From Pseudomonas bananamidigenes (lineage in GTDB: Bacteria; Pseudomonadota; Gammaproteobacteria; Pseudomonadales; Pseudomonadaceae), in the NCBI RefSeq assembly GCF_001679645.1, contig NZ_LRUN01000002.1:62001-126000 (forward strand): DNA of 64,000 nt, read 5' to 3'. A program made the translations under genes and the position numbers. The notes under the pieces are model-generated. The model was not told where the DNA came from, searched no databases, and saw nothing but the letters and a program-made list of their open reading frames with translations. Shown here piece by piece: positions 16,308 to 25,081 of this stretch (position 1 is the first letter of the stretch; each line of letters starts with the position of its first letter).

Positions 16308-17198
16308 TCAACTGGCGCGCAAAGCCGCGATAACGAGGCGAACCGCCATCGAAGATTGGCGTCTATGTGCGTAATAAGCGTGGTGTCCAGTAACGGTCGG
16401 GAACCAATCTTCAAGTACCAAAGCCAGTCGACCTGCCTGTACATGTGGTTCAACCAGGGCCAATGGCAGGTAAGCCAAACCGAAACCCCGCAATGCTGCA
16501 TCCAGCATCTGGTAAGAGTTGTTGAACACTAGTTGGCCGCCCACCTTCACCTCAAGTCTTTCCTGTCCTTTGCACAACTCCCACGGCATAAGCGTACCTC
16601 GGGTGGGTAGCCGCAAGTTGATGCAGTTGTGCGCAATCAAGTCTAACGGCGAGTTTGGCGCAGGCCTGGCTTGCAGGTAGGACGGTGCGCCGACAATGGC
16701 CAACGTCTCGTCTGGTGCAATACGCGTGGCGATCATGTCTTTCTCCACCAGATCTCCCAGACGTACGCCTATGTCAAAGCGTTCGGCCACGATATTTAGC
16801 AGGCCGTAGTCATTGATGAGCTCAATCTGAAGCTCGGGGTGTTCCGTTAGAAGGGATTGCAGTTTCGGCCATACATATTGGTTGGCTGCATAGTCAGTAG
16901 CGGATATGCGTACCGTTCCCACGGCTTTGGCCCGCAGCTCGGCGACCGCCATCAGCTCGGCTTCGATTTCTTCCAGCTTCGGTGCCACTGAGTCCAAGAG
17001 CCGCTGGCCCGCCTCCGTAGGAGACACACTCCTCGTCGTGCGCATAAGCAGCAGAGTACCGAGCTGAGTTTCCAGAGCAGTCACCGTTCTGCTGAGCGAG
17101 GATTGGGAAGTTCCCAACTTTGCAGCGGCTTTGGTGAAGCTTCGTTCTCGCGCCACGGTCAACAGCGCAACGAGATGGTTAAGGTCAGGGGCGGCCAT
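16308..17198 (-). CDS. LysR family transcriptional regulator
   Basis: The 296-residue protein has a classical N-terminal winged HTH (FTKAAAKLGTSQSSLSRTVT, residues about 22-41) and a periplasmic-binding-like effector domain with the VRISATDYAANQYVWPKL entry strand. It is divergent from the small cupin gene at 17329, separated by 130 nt that include GTGCAT-N6-ATGCGC near 17211-17228, a possible LysR box. It probably controls that cupin gene. Confidence 0.88.
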   Translation of the reverse strand: MAAPDLNHLVALLTVARERSFTKAAAKLGTSQSSLSRTVTALETQLGTLLLMRTTRSVSPTEAGQRLLDSVAPKLEEIEAELMAVAELRAKAVGTVRISATDYAANQYVWPKLQSLLTEHPELQIELINDYGLLNIVAERFDIGVRLGDLVEKDMIATRIAPDETLAIVGAPSYLQARPAPNSPLDLIAHNCINLRLPTRGTLMPWELCKGQERLEVKVGGQLVFNNSYQMLDAALRGFGLAYLPLALVEPHVQAGRLALVLEDWFPTVTGHHAYYAHRRQSSMAVRLVIAALRAS

Positions 17199-17328
17199 TT
17201 ATTCACCTGTGCATTAGTGTATGCGCATTTTGCCATCTAGTTCAGTGGTGCTGAAGCTTCTACATTAATGCGGCGGCAGTTAGCCGGCCCCTATTGATTT
17301 CAAGCGTTCTACGAACGAGAGAAAATTT

Positions 17329-17757
17329 ATGACCGATTCAAATCAAACGATCATCCGCAATGGCAGTAAGCCTTCCATCAAAGGCCCCGAAAACTGGTTT
17401 ACCGGCTCCGTGCGCATCGACTACATGTTTCAAGCCGCAGCGCCAGGTCGGGCAACCGGTGCCCTTGTCACTTTCGAGCCTTCTGCGCGCACTGTCTGGC
17501 ATTCGCATCCTCTGGGCCAGACAGTGGTGGTGCTGACCGGCGTGGGTTGGACGCAATGCGAAGACGGTCCACGTACCGAGATCCGCCCGGGCGACGTGGT
17601 TTCCTGTGCATGCGGTAAGCGGCACTGGCATGGCGCGGCAGCGGATACCGCCATGTCCCACCTTGCAATTACCGAAACCCTTGATGGCAAGAACACTGAC
17701 TGGATGGAACCGGTGACGGATGAGCAGTACTTGAGCGGCCCGCTGATCACCGTGTGA
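17329..17757 (+). CDS. Small cupin-domain protein
   Basis: The 142-residue single cupin has the two cupin motifs: HSHPLGQTVVVLTGVG with metal-binding His residues, and GDVVSCACGKRHWHGAA. It resembles the small cupins that are often paired with carboxymuconolactone-decarboxylase-like proteins or are described as hydroxynitrile-lyase-like. None of those partners is next to it here. The divergent LysR gene is the likely regulator. The reaction is unknown. Confidence 0.8.
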   Translation: MTDSNQTIIRNGSKPSIKGPENWFTGSVRIDYMFQAAAPGRATGALVTFEPSARTVWHSHPLGQTVVVLTGVGWTQCEDGPRTEIRPGDVVSCACGKRHWHGAAADTAMSHLAITETLDGKNTDWMEPVTDEQYLSGPLITV

Positions 17758-17798
17758 AGGTTTGATGCCGCCGCAAGAACGCTTGATTACCGCCGCCC

Positions 17799-18932
17799 TC
17801 AATCTGGTCCTGATTTTCGCCAGATATTAATCACCTGCACTGGAGCGGCAGCTATGGATTCTGAAGGCCCTTCTACAGGCAATATGAATGGACGAACCTT
17901 GCGGTGTGCTGCAACGACTCGCGTATGTCGGCCTGGCAATGCCATGCCGGTTGGCAAATCGCTCGAGCGTTGAAGTATCAAAGCGTGTGGTCTGGATGAA
18001 GTCCACGCCTCGGGTTGTGTATTCAGAAAACGCGCGACGGGAGCAATCTTCAGAAGCCACTTGAGCCATTGCAACGAAATGAAATGCCTGGGCGATTTCA
18101 CTCCGACCGTTACCGCAACCTGTGCAAGCAGTTCGCGCAGGTCGGGCGTCTGGTCATCGAGCGCCAGCAGCTCCTGCCCGGCCATGGCGGGATCGAACGC
18201 ACACGCGGCCGTCAGATCAACCAGGTGATCCACCGTAACCAGCGGCAGCCAGTGCCTGGCGGTACCGGGCACCGCAGTCAGTTTGCCTTGCACAAGGTTG
18301 CGTATCAGCGCCACCAGCGGCTGGCCCTCCAGGATGTGCCCGGTGCGGCTGTGGCCACACACCGTCGCCGGGTGCACCACGGTCATTTCGCCGCCCTTGG
18401 CAGCCATCAGCGCCAGGGTCGCAAAGTGCGCCTCCAGCTTGCTGCCCTCGTAACCACCGACGCGCCGATAGACCGCTGGCCAATCGGTCGACTGCGAATG
18501 CAGAGGATCGATGCCGATGCGCCGCAGATGCTCATGATTTTTCAGCATGAAGCCGCCGATCATCACTAACCGGCTGTTTTGCTCCGCAGCCAGCAAGGCC
18601 ACACGTTTCGCGCCTTCGACATTGACCGCCCGAGCCTGCTCCATTGACAGCCCCCAGGCGAATTGGGCGCCGAGGTGGAACAGGACGCCGGCGTGTTTCA
18701 ACACGGCCCGGTCTGCCGGGCTCAACCCCAACCCGTCACTCTGCAGGTCGCCCGCCAAGGCGAATACCCGGGTAGAGTTGCCTCCCAACGCATCCACTTG
18801 CTCGCGCAGCGTCGCGAGTCGCTCGGGGCGACGCATCAGCACTCGAACGGTGTGACCTTTTGCACTCAAAAGCGCCACCAGATGCTGGCCGATAAATCCG
18901 GTTCCCCCTGTGACAAAGCACTCCACGCTCAT
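17799..18932 (-). CDS. NAD(P)-dependent epimerase/dehydratase (extended SDR)
   Basis: The 377-residue Rossmann protein begins MSVECFVTGGTGFIGQHLVA, the cofactor-binding TGxxGxxG motif. The catalytic YxxxK is probably in the RRVGGYEGSKLEAHFA region (Tyr then Lys three residues on). The second half is substrate-specific and not assignable; relatives act on sterols, flavonoids or sugar nucleotides. It is divergent from a MerR regulator, and the spacer holds a MerR-type promoter for this gene. Confidence 0.82.
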   Translation of the reverse strand: MSVECFVTGGTGFIGQHLVALLSAKGHTVRVLMRRPERLATLREQVDALGGNSTRVFALAGDLQSDGLGLSPADRAVLKHAGVLFHLGAQFAWGLSMEQARAVNVEGAKRVALLAAEQNSRLVMIGGFMLKNHEHLRRIGIDPLHSQSTDWPAVYRRVGGYEGSKLEAHFATLALMAAKGGEMTVVHPATVCGHSRTGHILEGQPLVALIRNLVQGKLTAVPGTARHWLPLVTVDHLVDLTAACAFDPAMAGQELLALDDQTPDLRELLAQVAVTVGVKSPRHFISLQWLKWLLKIAPVARFLNTQPEAWTSSRPHALILQRSSDLPTGMALPGRHTRVVAAHRKVRPFILPVEGPSESIAAAPVQVINIWRKSGPD

Positions 18933-18963
18933 TCCTCTGCTCCTGTTTTCCGGTGAGGAATCA

Positions 18964-18995
18964 AGCGTAAACTATCGACCCAACTCTACAGTCAA
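18964..18995 (-). promoter_or_regulatory. Candidate MerR-type promoter with 20-bp spacer
   Basis: On the minus strand, TTGACT (18995-18990) and TACGCT (18969-18964) are 20 nt apart. MerR activators typically act on promoters with 19-20 bp spacers, and a MerR gene starts 12 nt away. The dyad is not obvious, so this is tentative. Confidence 0.4.
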
Positions 18996-19006
18996 GTGGT
19001 GTTTTC

Positions 19007-19402
19007 ATGAAAATCGGCGAACTCGAGACCCGCAGCGGTGCCAGCCGCCATACGCTGCGTTATTACGAGCAAATCGGCCTGATCACAGCGGAGCGTCGAG
19101 CGAACAACTATCGCGTCTACAACGCGCAAACCCTGCAGGATCTGGACTTTATCCAGCGTGCGCAAAGCATGGGCTTCTCCCTGGGGGAAATCGGCGAGAT
19201 TCTCGATGCGCAGCGCAACCAACGGATTGACTGCGCCGAGGGCGCCAAGCTGATTGAAAAGAAAATGGCCGAAATCCAACAGAAGATCGCCAGCCTCCAG
19301 AGCATCCATCGGTATCTGGATCAGGAGCGTGCCAATCTTGAAGCCAGTGCGGCACGGCAACTTGAGCTTCAGCGCCTGAATGAGCTGAAAGCCACTTCGT
19401 AG
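19007..19402 (+). CDS. MerR family transcriptional regulator
   Basis: The 131-residue protein has the MerR winged HTH (MKIGELETRSGASRHTLRYYEQIGLI) and the coiled dimerisation helix (about residues 80-120). There is no conserved metal-binding cysteine pair: Cys80 in IDCAEG is the only cysteine I note. An organic or redox ligand is therefore more likely than a metal. It is divergent from the SDR gene and probably activates it. Confidence 0.87.
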   Translation: MKIGELETRSGASRHTLRYYEQIGLITAERRANNYRVYNAQTLQDLDFIQRAQSMGFSLGEIGEILDAQRNQRIDCAEGAKLIEKKMAEIQQKIASLQSIHRYLDQERANLEASAARQLELQRLNELKATS

Positions 19403-19426
19403 CAGAGCATGGCGAAAATGAGCCCA

Positions 19427-19729
19427 TCAACACGCCCACTTGAAGTCGTGAAACGCCACAGCCCCCGTTACTCCCGCCACCTCAGCTTCAGCCTCGCGCC
19501 TGACCGTCTGCAACGAGGCGGCATAGCTGATACCCGCCCCCAAGGCATCGACTATGGAAAAGACCTCTTCAAGGCCACAGTCGAGTATCAGGGTGAACCG
19601 GGCGTAATCGCTTGCCAGGTTCCGCATCAGCCGATTCAGTGGCAACCCCTCGCGAGGCAGGTCGATCAGCAACCAGCTGCGAGATTTGAAGCGCACGCTC
19701 ACTTCCTTGAGCACATCGTTCCATTCCAT
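19427..19729 (-). CDS. Hypothetical protein, 100 residues, last gene of the N-hydroxylase operon
   Basis: The ATG at 19729 has AGGTGAGGG upstream and lies 9 nt after the LysE stop. It is therefore the likely fifth cistron. The protein (MEWNDVLKEVSVRFKSRSWL onward) is soluble and mixed alpha/beta, with a central LILDCGLEEVFSIVDALGAG segment and no signal or membrane helix. I do not recognise a family. Its constant position with the pathway genes, if confirmed, would make it an accessory or tailoring protein. Confidence 0.6.
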   Translation of the reverse strand: MEWNDVLKEVSVRFKSRSWLLIDLPREGLPLNRLMRNLASDYARFTLILDCGLEEVFSIVDALGAGISYAASLQTVRREAEAEVAGVTGAVAFHDFKWAC

Positions 19730-19738
19730 GACGCGCCC

Positions 19739-20362
19739 TCACCTGCTGGCAATCAAGACTGGAATGGCGTTGTTGAGAGAGAACGCCACCAGAAACACCG
19801 CCAGCCCTATATCGATCTGCCGGGTGTATTTGAGAAACAGCGCCTTGATCGGCCCCTGGCCGAAAAGCAACGACACCGTCGAATACCAGATGACTTCGAG
19901 GGTTGAACACAACGCGACCACCAGAACCTTTTCGATGTCGGTGCGCGGTGACGAGAGAAAACCGGCGTAGATGCTGATCATGAACGCGATGGTCTTCATG
20001 TTGCTGATGTTGGTGATGACACCCACCCGATATGCCTTGCCGAAGCTCGTGACGCCAACGGCGCTGCTTTCAGGGGTGCCGGTATTTTTGGCCAGCACGC
20101 TTTTGATGATGCTGTAGGCGATGTAGAGCAGGTAGGTCGAACCACACAAGGTGGCGACCTTGGAAAACGCCGGATACTCATGCAGCAAGGCCGCCAGCCC
20201 CAGCAGGGAAATGGTCGAGAAGAAGACGCCGACGGTGCAGATGCCCAGCGTCGCCCCAAGCCCGGTGGAAATCGAGCCCAGTGAGGAGAATCGACTGACA
20301 ATGATGAAGTTCGGGCCCGGGCTTATGACCGCCAGGATGTAAATCAACGCTGCTGTGAACAT
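19739..20362 (-). CDS. LysE/RhtB family amino-acid exporter
   Basis: The 207-residue inner-membrane protein with about six helices has the LysE start pattern (AVISPGPNFIIVSR). It follows the strong site AAGGAGG. LysE-family proteins export amino acids and related small metabolites. In this operon the cargo is most likely the pathway product, for example a modified diamino acid. It lies 51 nt after the hydroxylase stop. Confidence 0.88.
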   Translation of the reverse strand: MFTAALIYILAVISPGPNFIIVSRFSSLGSISTGLGATLGICTVGVFFSTISLLGLAALLHEYPAFSKVATLCGSTYLLYIAYSIIKSVLAKNTGTPESSAVGVTSFGKAYRVGVITNISNMKTIAFMISIYAGFLSSPRTDIEKVLVVALCSTLEVIWYSTVSLLFGQGPIKALFLKYTRQIDIGLAVFLVAFSLNNAIPVLIASR

Positions 20363-20413
20363 AAAACCTCCTTGTTTGAAGCAGCAGCCCGGATGGGCTG
20401 CTGCCAGGTGGCA

Positions 20414-21718
20414 TCAAGCCAATGCTTGCACCGGGGTTTCGACCTGCTCCAGGTTTTTCTCCAGGGCCGAAAGAATGTGCTCCACCCGCAGGGAAATCAG
20501 GCTGAACGAGCCCGCATCTCCCAGCCCGTGGGAGCTTTCACACAACCCGTTGAGAAACACTGCCGGCAAGTCATCCAGAGCGGTCAGGCTGTAATCGCGA
20601 TTGACCACCAGGGCGCCTTGGGCATCCGTGCGGAACCGGCGGTGATGTGGCGCGAGCAACGGTGGGTACAACTCGCCGTTTTCCTTGTCTGCGATGTCCT
20701 TGAAACCCGTGGCGAGGACCAACGCATCCAGCGTCAGGCTCGAATGCGTCAGCTGATTGACCTCCTTGAGTGCCAGTTGCACCTGACCCGACGCATCAAT
20801 GTGCGCCTGTTCGATGGCGATGTTATTGAGGATCCTGATGCGCTCTTTGCCCTGCAGTTTCTCCTCATGGATGCGCACGTACAGGGCGTTGATGACATCT
20901 TCGTCGGCGGAACTGTAGTTGGTGCCGCGCAACTGCTTGTCCAGCCGCGATTTGGCTTCAGGCGGAAGGCCGAAGTAGTAGTCGATGAATTCCGGGAAAT
21001 ACACCTTGTCACTGAACGGGCTGGTGTCCTTGAGCCGAAAGCTGAAGCTGCGGTGCAGCGAATAGATTTCCTTGTCGGGGAATCGGGCCGTCAGGTCGAG
21101 AACGATCTCCACCGCACTCTGACTGGAGCCCAACACGCCGATACGTTGCACGCTCGCAGGCAGCTTGTTGATGTTCTCCAGGTAGTGATTGAGGTGGAAC
21201 ACGCGGGGGCCGGTCAGGCCTTCGAATAGCGCCGGGATATTCGCCGTGCGCCCGGTGCCCAGCACCAGGCTGCGCCCGTAGATCACACGCTGATCGTTAT
21301 AGGTGACCTTCCACACCTGCTCGCCCTTGAACAGCAGCGGTTCGACCTGCTGCACAAACGCCGACGACTCCAGATCGCCGAGAAAGTGCCCGGCAACCCA
21401 TTTGATGTACTCGGCGTATTCCCGTCGCAGCGGATACGTCAACGGCAGGTTGAGGTAGTCGAACAGGCGACCGGTTTCTTTCAGGTAGTTGACGAAACCG
21501 TAGCGGCTGCGTGGATTGCGCGGCGTCACCAGATCCCGCAACGGATTGTTCTGGATGTCCGATCCGCTGAGCAGCATCTCGTCCTGCCAGTCCGGCTTCT
21601 GCTTGGCGTCGAGGAAACGATAGGTCAGCGCCGATGCCGACTCTTCAAGCGCAATGGCCAATGCCAGATTGGAAGGGCCAAAACCGATACCCACAATATC
21701 GAAAACAGTGTTTGACAT
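20414..21718 (-). CDS. Flavin-dependent amine N-hydroxylase (SidA/IucD/PvdA family)
   Basis: The 434-residue enzyme should hydroxylate the side-chain amine of an amino acid such as ornithine, lysine or diaminobutyrate with FAD, NADPH and O2. The FAD motif GIGFGPSNLALA is at residues 10-21. An NADPH motif, VLGSSQSAVEI, and the late LVLATGFKD are present. PvdA is of similar size, but here there is no pyoverdine gene nearby. With an EctB-like aminotransferase in the same operon, diaminobutyrate is the most attractive substrate. The start has GGAG at good spacing. Confidence 0.88.
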   Translation of the reverse strand: MSNTVFDIVGIGFGPSNLALAIALEESASALTYRFLDAKQKPDWQDEMLLSGSDIQNNPLRDLVTPRNPRSRYGFVNYLKETGRLFDYLNLPLTYPLRREYAEYIKWVAGHFLGDLESSAFVQQVEPLLFKGEQVWKVTYNDQRVIYGRSLVLGTGRTANIPALFEGLTGPRVFHLNHYLENINKLPASVQRIGVLGSSQSAVEIVLDLTARFPDKEIYSLHRSFSFRLKDTSPFSDKVYFPEFIDYYFGLPPEAKSRLDKQLRGTNYSSADEDVINALYVRIHEEKLQGKERIRILNNIAIEQAHIDASGQVQLALKEVNQLTHSSLTLDALVLATGFKDIADKENGELYPPLLAPHHRRFRTDAQGALVVNRDYSLTALDDLPAVFLNGLCESSHGLGDAGSFSLISLRVEHILSALEKNLEQVETPVQALA

Positions 21719-21728
21719 GGTAAAGCTC

Positions 21729-22196
21729 CTATCCCTGGAATGGCTTTAACGGAAGATGGTAATAGTGATATGCCGTGTTCTCGATAAATCCAAATCGAGT
21801 GTAAAGATCTCGTGCGCGTGGATTGTCGTCTGCGCCTTCGATAAACAATTGTTTGGCGTTTGTTGACTGCGCAAATGTCTTTGCCGCATTCAATAACGCC
21901 AGCCCTGCCCCCTTCTTGCGTTTGGAGGCTTCGACATATAAGTCATTGAGTATCCAGAGACGCTCAAGTGTGACACTTGAGAAGCTGGGATATAACTGCG
22001 TGAATCCAATGATTTCATGATTGAACTCGGCAACCACAATGACGGATTCGCCCAAAAAGAATCGCTGTTTAATAAACTCCAGCGAGCGTGCCAGGTCGGA
22101 GCTTTCACCATAGAACTGGCGGTATTTGTCCAGCAATTGTGCGATGGCTTCGGCATCATCGAGTGACGCATGGCGGGTAATGACTTGATCACTCAT
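21729..22196 (-). CDS. GNAT family N-acetyltransferase
   Basis: The 155-residue single-domain GNAT has its CoA-binding motif A at KRKKGAGLALLNAAK and a typical LYTRFGFIENTAYHYYHLPL end. Its start overlaps the aminotransferase stop by 4 nt (ATGA), so the two proteins are probably made together. It could acetylate the diamino acid or its hydroxylamine. It does not look like a close EctA. Confidence 0.85.
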   Translation of the reverse strand: MSDQVITRHASLDDAEAIAQLLDKYRQFYGESSDLARSLEFIKQRFFLGESVIVVAEFNHEIIGFTQLYPSFSSVTLERLWILNDLYVEASKRKKGAGLALLNAAKTFAQSTNAKQLFIEGADDNPRARDLYTRFGFIENTAYHYYHLPLKPFQG

Positions 22197-23503
22197 GGCG
22201 CGGTCACCTCGGCAAAAGCCTGCTCGAGTATGTGCAAGCCTTGTGTGATCTGCGCGGGAGGTATGGTCAGTGCCGGCAGGAACTTCAGGACCTGGTTGTC
22301 GATGCCCGATGTTTCAATGATCAGCCCGCCCGCGTAGGCCTGTGCCGCAACCTTTTGCGCCAGGTCCTTGTCCTGAAACTCAATGCCTCTGAAAAATCCA
22401 CGCCCCTTCAGGCGATTAGGCGCCCTTGCGGCAAAGCGTTCGGACAACGCCAGCAACCCTTGCTCCAGCAGATCGGCCTTGGTGCGAAGCACCCGGGTAA
22501 AACTCGCATCGCTCCAATAGTGGTCGATAACCGCTTTGCCCGTGACAAACGCCAGATTGTTGCCACGAAACGTGCCGTTGTGTTCCCCCGGTTCCCACAC
22601 ATCCAGATGGGGAGCCAGTAAAACAAGGGACAAGGGCAAGCCGTAGCCGCTGATGGATTTGGACAAGGTCACGATATCCGGGGTGACGCCCAGAGCCTCG
22701 AAGCTGAAGAAGTCCCCTGTGCGGCCGCAACCGGCCTGGATATCGTCGATGATCAACAGAATGTCATGCTCACGAGCGATACGCTGCACCGCCTGCACCC
22801 ACGCGGCCGAAGCACTGTTTACACCGCCCTCGCCCTGCACGGTCTCGAGGACAATGGCGGCGGGTTTATCGACACCGCTACCGCTGCGCAACATGTTGGC
22901 CAGGTACAACGAAGTGTCCAGGTCATCGCCGAAATACCGGTCATACGGCATGAACGTCACATTGTTCAAGGGAACCCCGGCCCCGGCCCGCTTGCGCGGG
23001 TTGCTGGTCAAGGCGAGGCTGCCCAGGGACATGCCGTGAAACGCATTGGTGAATGCCACGATGTTCTGGCGGCCGGTGTACTTGCGGGCCAGTTTGATCG
23101 CGGCCTCTACCGCATTAGTGCCGGTAGGACCCGGGAACTGGACTTTGTATTTAAGGTTGCGCGGCGCCAGGATCTGCTCATCGAACGCCGTCAGAAAGCT
23201 TTTCTTCGCAGTGGTCTTGAAATCCAGGCCATGGGTGATGCCATTGCTGTCGATGTAGTCGAGCAGCGCGGCTTTCAGGACGGGATTGTTATGCCCGTAA
23301 TTCAGAGCCCCCGCCCCACTGAAGAAATCAATGAACACCTGACCCTGTTCGCTGGTCAGTGTCGATCCTTCGGCAGTGTGAAAGGTGGCAGTGAAGTCCC
23401 GGCAATAAGAACGAACGTTGGATTCTTTAAGTTCGAATATATCCAGGGAGTGTGGTGTGGCAGGTGCAAGTCGCAAAGTCGAGTCATTCAGCGTAGCCGT
23501 CAT
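22193..23503 (-). CDS. Diaminobutyrate-2-oxoglutarate aminotransferase-like enzyme (EctB type)
   Basis: The 436-residue class III PLP aminotransferase closely follows the EctB/PvdH pattern: NYGHNNPVLK, THGLDFKTTAK, PGPTGTNAVEAA, FHGMSLGSLALT and FRGNNLAF. The pyridine-binding Asp254 is in IIDDIQAGCGRTG and the PLP lysine is Lys282 in TLSKSISGYG. It should convert aspartate semialdehyde and glutamate to L-2,4-diaminobutyrate. It is the first gene of the operon. Neither ectA/ectC nor NRPS genes follow, so the product goes elsewhere. Confidence 0.85.
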   Translation of the reverse strand: MTATLNDSTLRLAPATPHSLDIFELKESNVRSYCRDFTATFHTAEGSTLTSEQGQVFIDFFSGAGALNYGHNNPVLKAALLDYIDSNGITHGLDFKTTAKKSFLTAFDEQILAPRNLKYKVQFPGPTGTNAVEAAIKLARKYTGRQNIVAFTNAFHGMSLGSLALTSNPRKRAGAGVPLNNVTFMPYDRYFGDDLDTSLYLANMLRSGSGVDKPAAIVLETVQGEGGVNSASAAWVQAVQRIAREHDILLIIDDIQAGCGRTGDFFSFEALGVTPDIVTLSKSISGYGLPLSLVLLAPHLDVWEPGEHNGTFRGNNLAFVTGKAVIDHYWSDASFTRVLRTKADLLEQGLLALSERFAARAPNRLKGRGFFRGIEFQDKDLAQKVAAQAYAGGLIIETSGIDNQVLKFLPALTIPPAQITQGLHILEQAFAEVTAP

Positions 23504-23854
23504 GTCAGGTACCGTTTATCAATCCAATTGAATGGACTTCAAACAGGCATAGCGATTTCCCAGTGGCCATGTAGCGAATGCTGAGAGGTCTATCGTCCTT
23601 GAAGTCCGCGTGCAACTTTCATCCGTTGAAACATGACCCGCTCTGTTGGCCAGCAGGAACAATGACGTCTTTCGCTGATAAAGCTATCAGTAATTCGTGA
23701 GCATGCGATGAATTATAAATTCATATGCTTATGACTGACTTACGGAGCCACAGCAGATACAAGTCAACCGGGTCGCGCGATGCTTGCTGTTCTTTCTAGC
23801 ACCGCGCGTTTGGTACGTTCATTGTCCGGCCAATGCGCATGCAACCATCGCGTA
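23504..23854. other. 351-nt spacer upstream of the aminotransferase operon
   Basis: No gene is supported. It should contain the operon promoter and the 3' end of the acyl-CoA dehydrogenase transcript. Its best signal is the palindrome at 23708-23724, listed separately. TCAATCCAATTGA near 23519-23531, close to the ATG, is a second, weaker dyad. Confidence 0.45.
23708..23724. promoter_or_regulatory. Palindrome, candidate operator
   Basis: ATGAATT-ATA-AATTCAT is a perfect 7-3-7 inverted repeat in an AT-rich patch about 205 nt upstream of the aminotransferase ATG. It does not match a Fur box. Confidence 0.4.
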
Positions 23855-25081
23855 TCAACCCACCAACCCTTTGCCAAAGATCTGCCGGGCAATCACCATC
23901 CTCTGAATTTCGTTCGTCCCTTCGTAAATCTCGCTGATCTTGTTGTCCCGGTAGATTTCCTCGACCTTGTAATGACTGCCGTCTTCGGACAGTTCGCGCA
24001 AGAAGCCGTATCCCCCAAAGATCTGCACGCCATCACGCGCCATGTCGCCGGCAGCCTCGGTGGCATAGAACTTCGCCATCGCCGCTTCTGGCTCGGGGAA
24101 CTCGGCGCCCAGATCCATGCGCAATGCGGCTTTGATGTAGAGATTGCGCGCATTTTCGATCTGGGTGGCACGCTCGGCCATCCGGAACTGCCAATGCTGG
24201 AAGGCGCCAAGTTTCTTGCCGAAGGCTTCGCGGTTGCACAAATGGTCCGTGGAATGATCGAACGCGGCCTGAGCCATGCCGACGCCGGTGGCTGCAATGC
24301 CGATGCGGCCGAACGTCAGAGTGGCCAGCGCAACACGCAGCCCTTGATTGACCTCACCGATGCGACGCTCGATCGGAACTTCGACCCGATCGAAATGCAC
24401 ATCGGCGGTCAGCTGTCCGCGATTGCCCATTTTCAGATCGGGTTTGCCGATCCGCACACCTGGCTGATCGGTCTCGACCACCAGCTCGACCATGCCATCC
24501 TCGTCACTGCGACAAAGCACAACGATAAAGTCGGCCACCGGGGAGTTGGTAATAAAGCGCTTTTGCCCGTTGAGTATGTAACGGTCACCCTCTCGACGCG
24601 CAATCGTCGCAACAGCTCTGGGCGAAAGATCGGTACTTGCCAGTGGTTCGGTCGTGGCGAATGCACCGATTTTTTCTCCTCGGATCACCGGCCCCAGGTA
24701 GCGCTCGCGAATGGCATCACTACCCTTCTCCAGCGTCCGCCCGGCCAGAATGCAGTGTACGTCGAACACGGCGGCAATCGAGTTGCTGTGGTAGGCCAAT
24801 TCCTCGCAGACCGTCGCGGTGGCTAGCACTCGATGTTCAAGGCCACGACCACCTTCCCGTTGCGCAAAGGGAATGGCGAATATGCCATGGCGCGCCATGG
24901 CATCGAATACGTCGCGGGGAAAGTTCTCGATGCTTTCGTCTCGGTGAGCGATTTCATAGGCTCTGGGCGCCACGAATTCATCGGCGAATGTGCGGACCTC
25001 CCTGCGGATTTCTTTCACCTGTTCTGAGGACATCAGGTCGTGATAAAGCTCATCGGCCATACGTTTGGGGAACATCGCCAT
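23855..25081 (-). CDS. Acyl-CoA dehydrogenase
   Basis: The 408-residue FAD enzyme introduces a 2,3-double bond into an acyl-CoA. The signature FGGYGFLRE and the C-terminal EIYEGTNEIQR are clear, with Glu387 at the usual catalytic-base position. The active-site loop carries AFATTEPLASTD and FITNSPVADF. It starts directly after the stop of the upstream unknown gene, and is the last gene of the amine-dehydrogenase operon. That points to CoA-level breakdown of the deaminated carbon skeleton. Confidence 0.9.
   Translation of the reverse strand: MAMFPKRMADELYHDLMSSEQVKEIRREVRTFADEFVAPRAYEIAHRDESIENFPRDVFDAMARHGIFAIPFAQREGGRGLEHRVLATATVCEELAYHSNSIAAVFDVHCILAGRTLEKGSDAIRERYLGPVIRGEKIGAFATTEPLASTDLSPRAVATIARREGDRYILNGQKRFITNSPVADFIVVLCRSDEDGMVELVVETDQPGVRIGKPDLKMGNRGQLTADVHFDRVEVPIERRIGEVNQGLRVALATLTFGRIGIAATGVGMAQAAFDHSTDHLCNREAFGKKLGAFQHWQFRMAERATQIENARNLYIKAALRMDLGAEFPEPEAAMAKFYATEAAGDMARDGVQIFGGYGFLRELSEDGSHYKVEEIYRDNKISEIYEGTNEIQRMVIARQIFGKGLVG

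Noticed and set aside
19427..23503. An ectoine or pyoverdine gene set
   Set aside because: There is no ectC, no close ectA and no NRPS or pvd gene nearby; only the aminotransferase and hydroxylase resemble members of those pathways.
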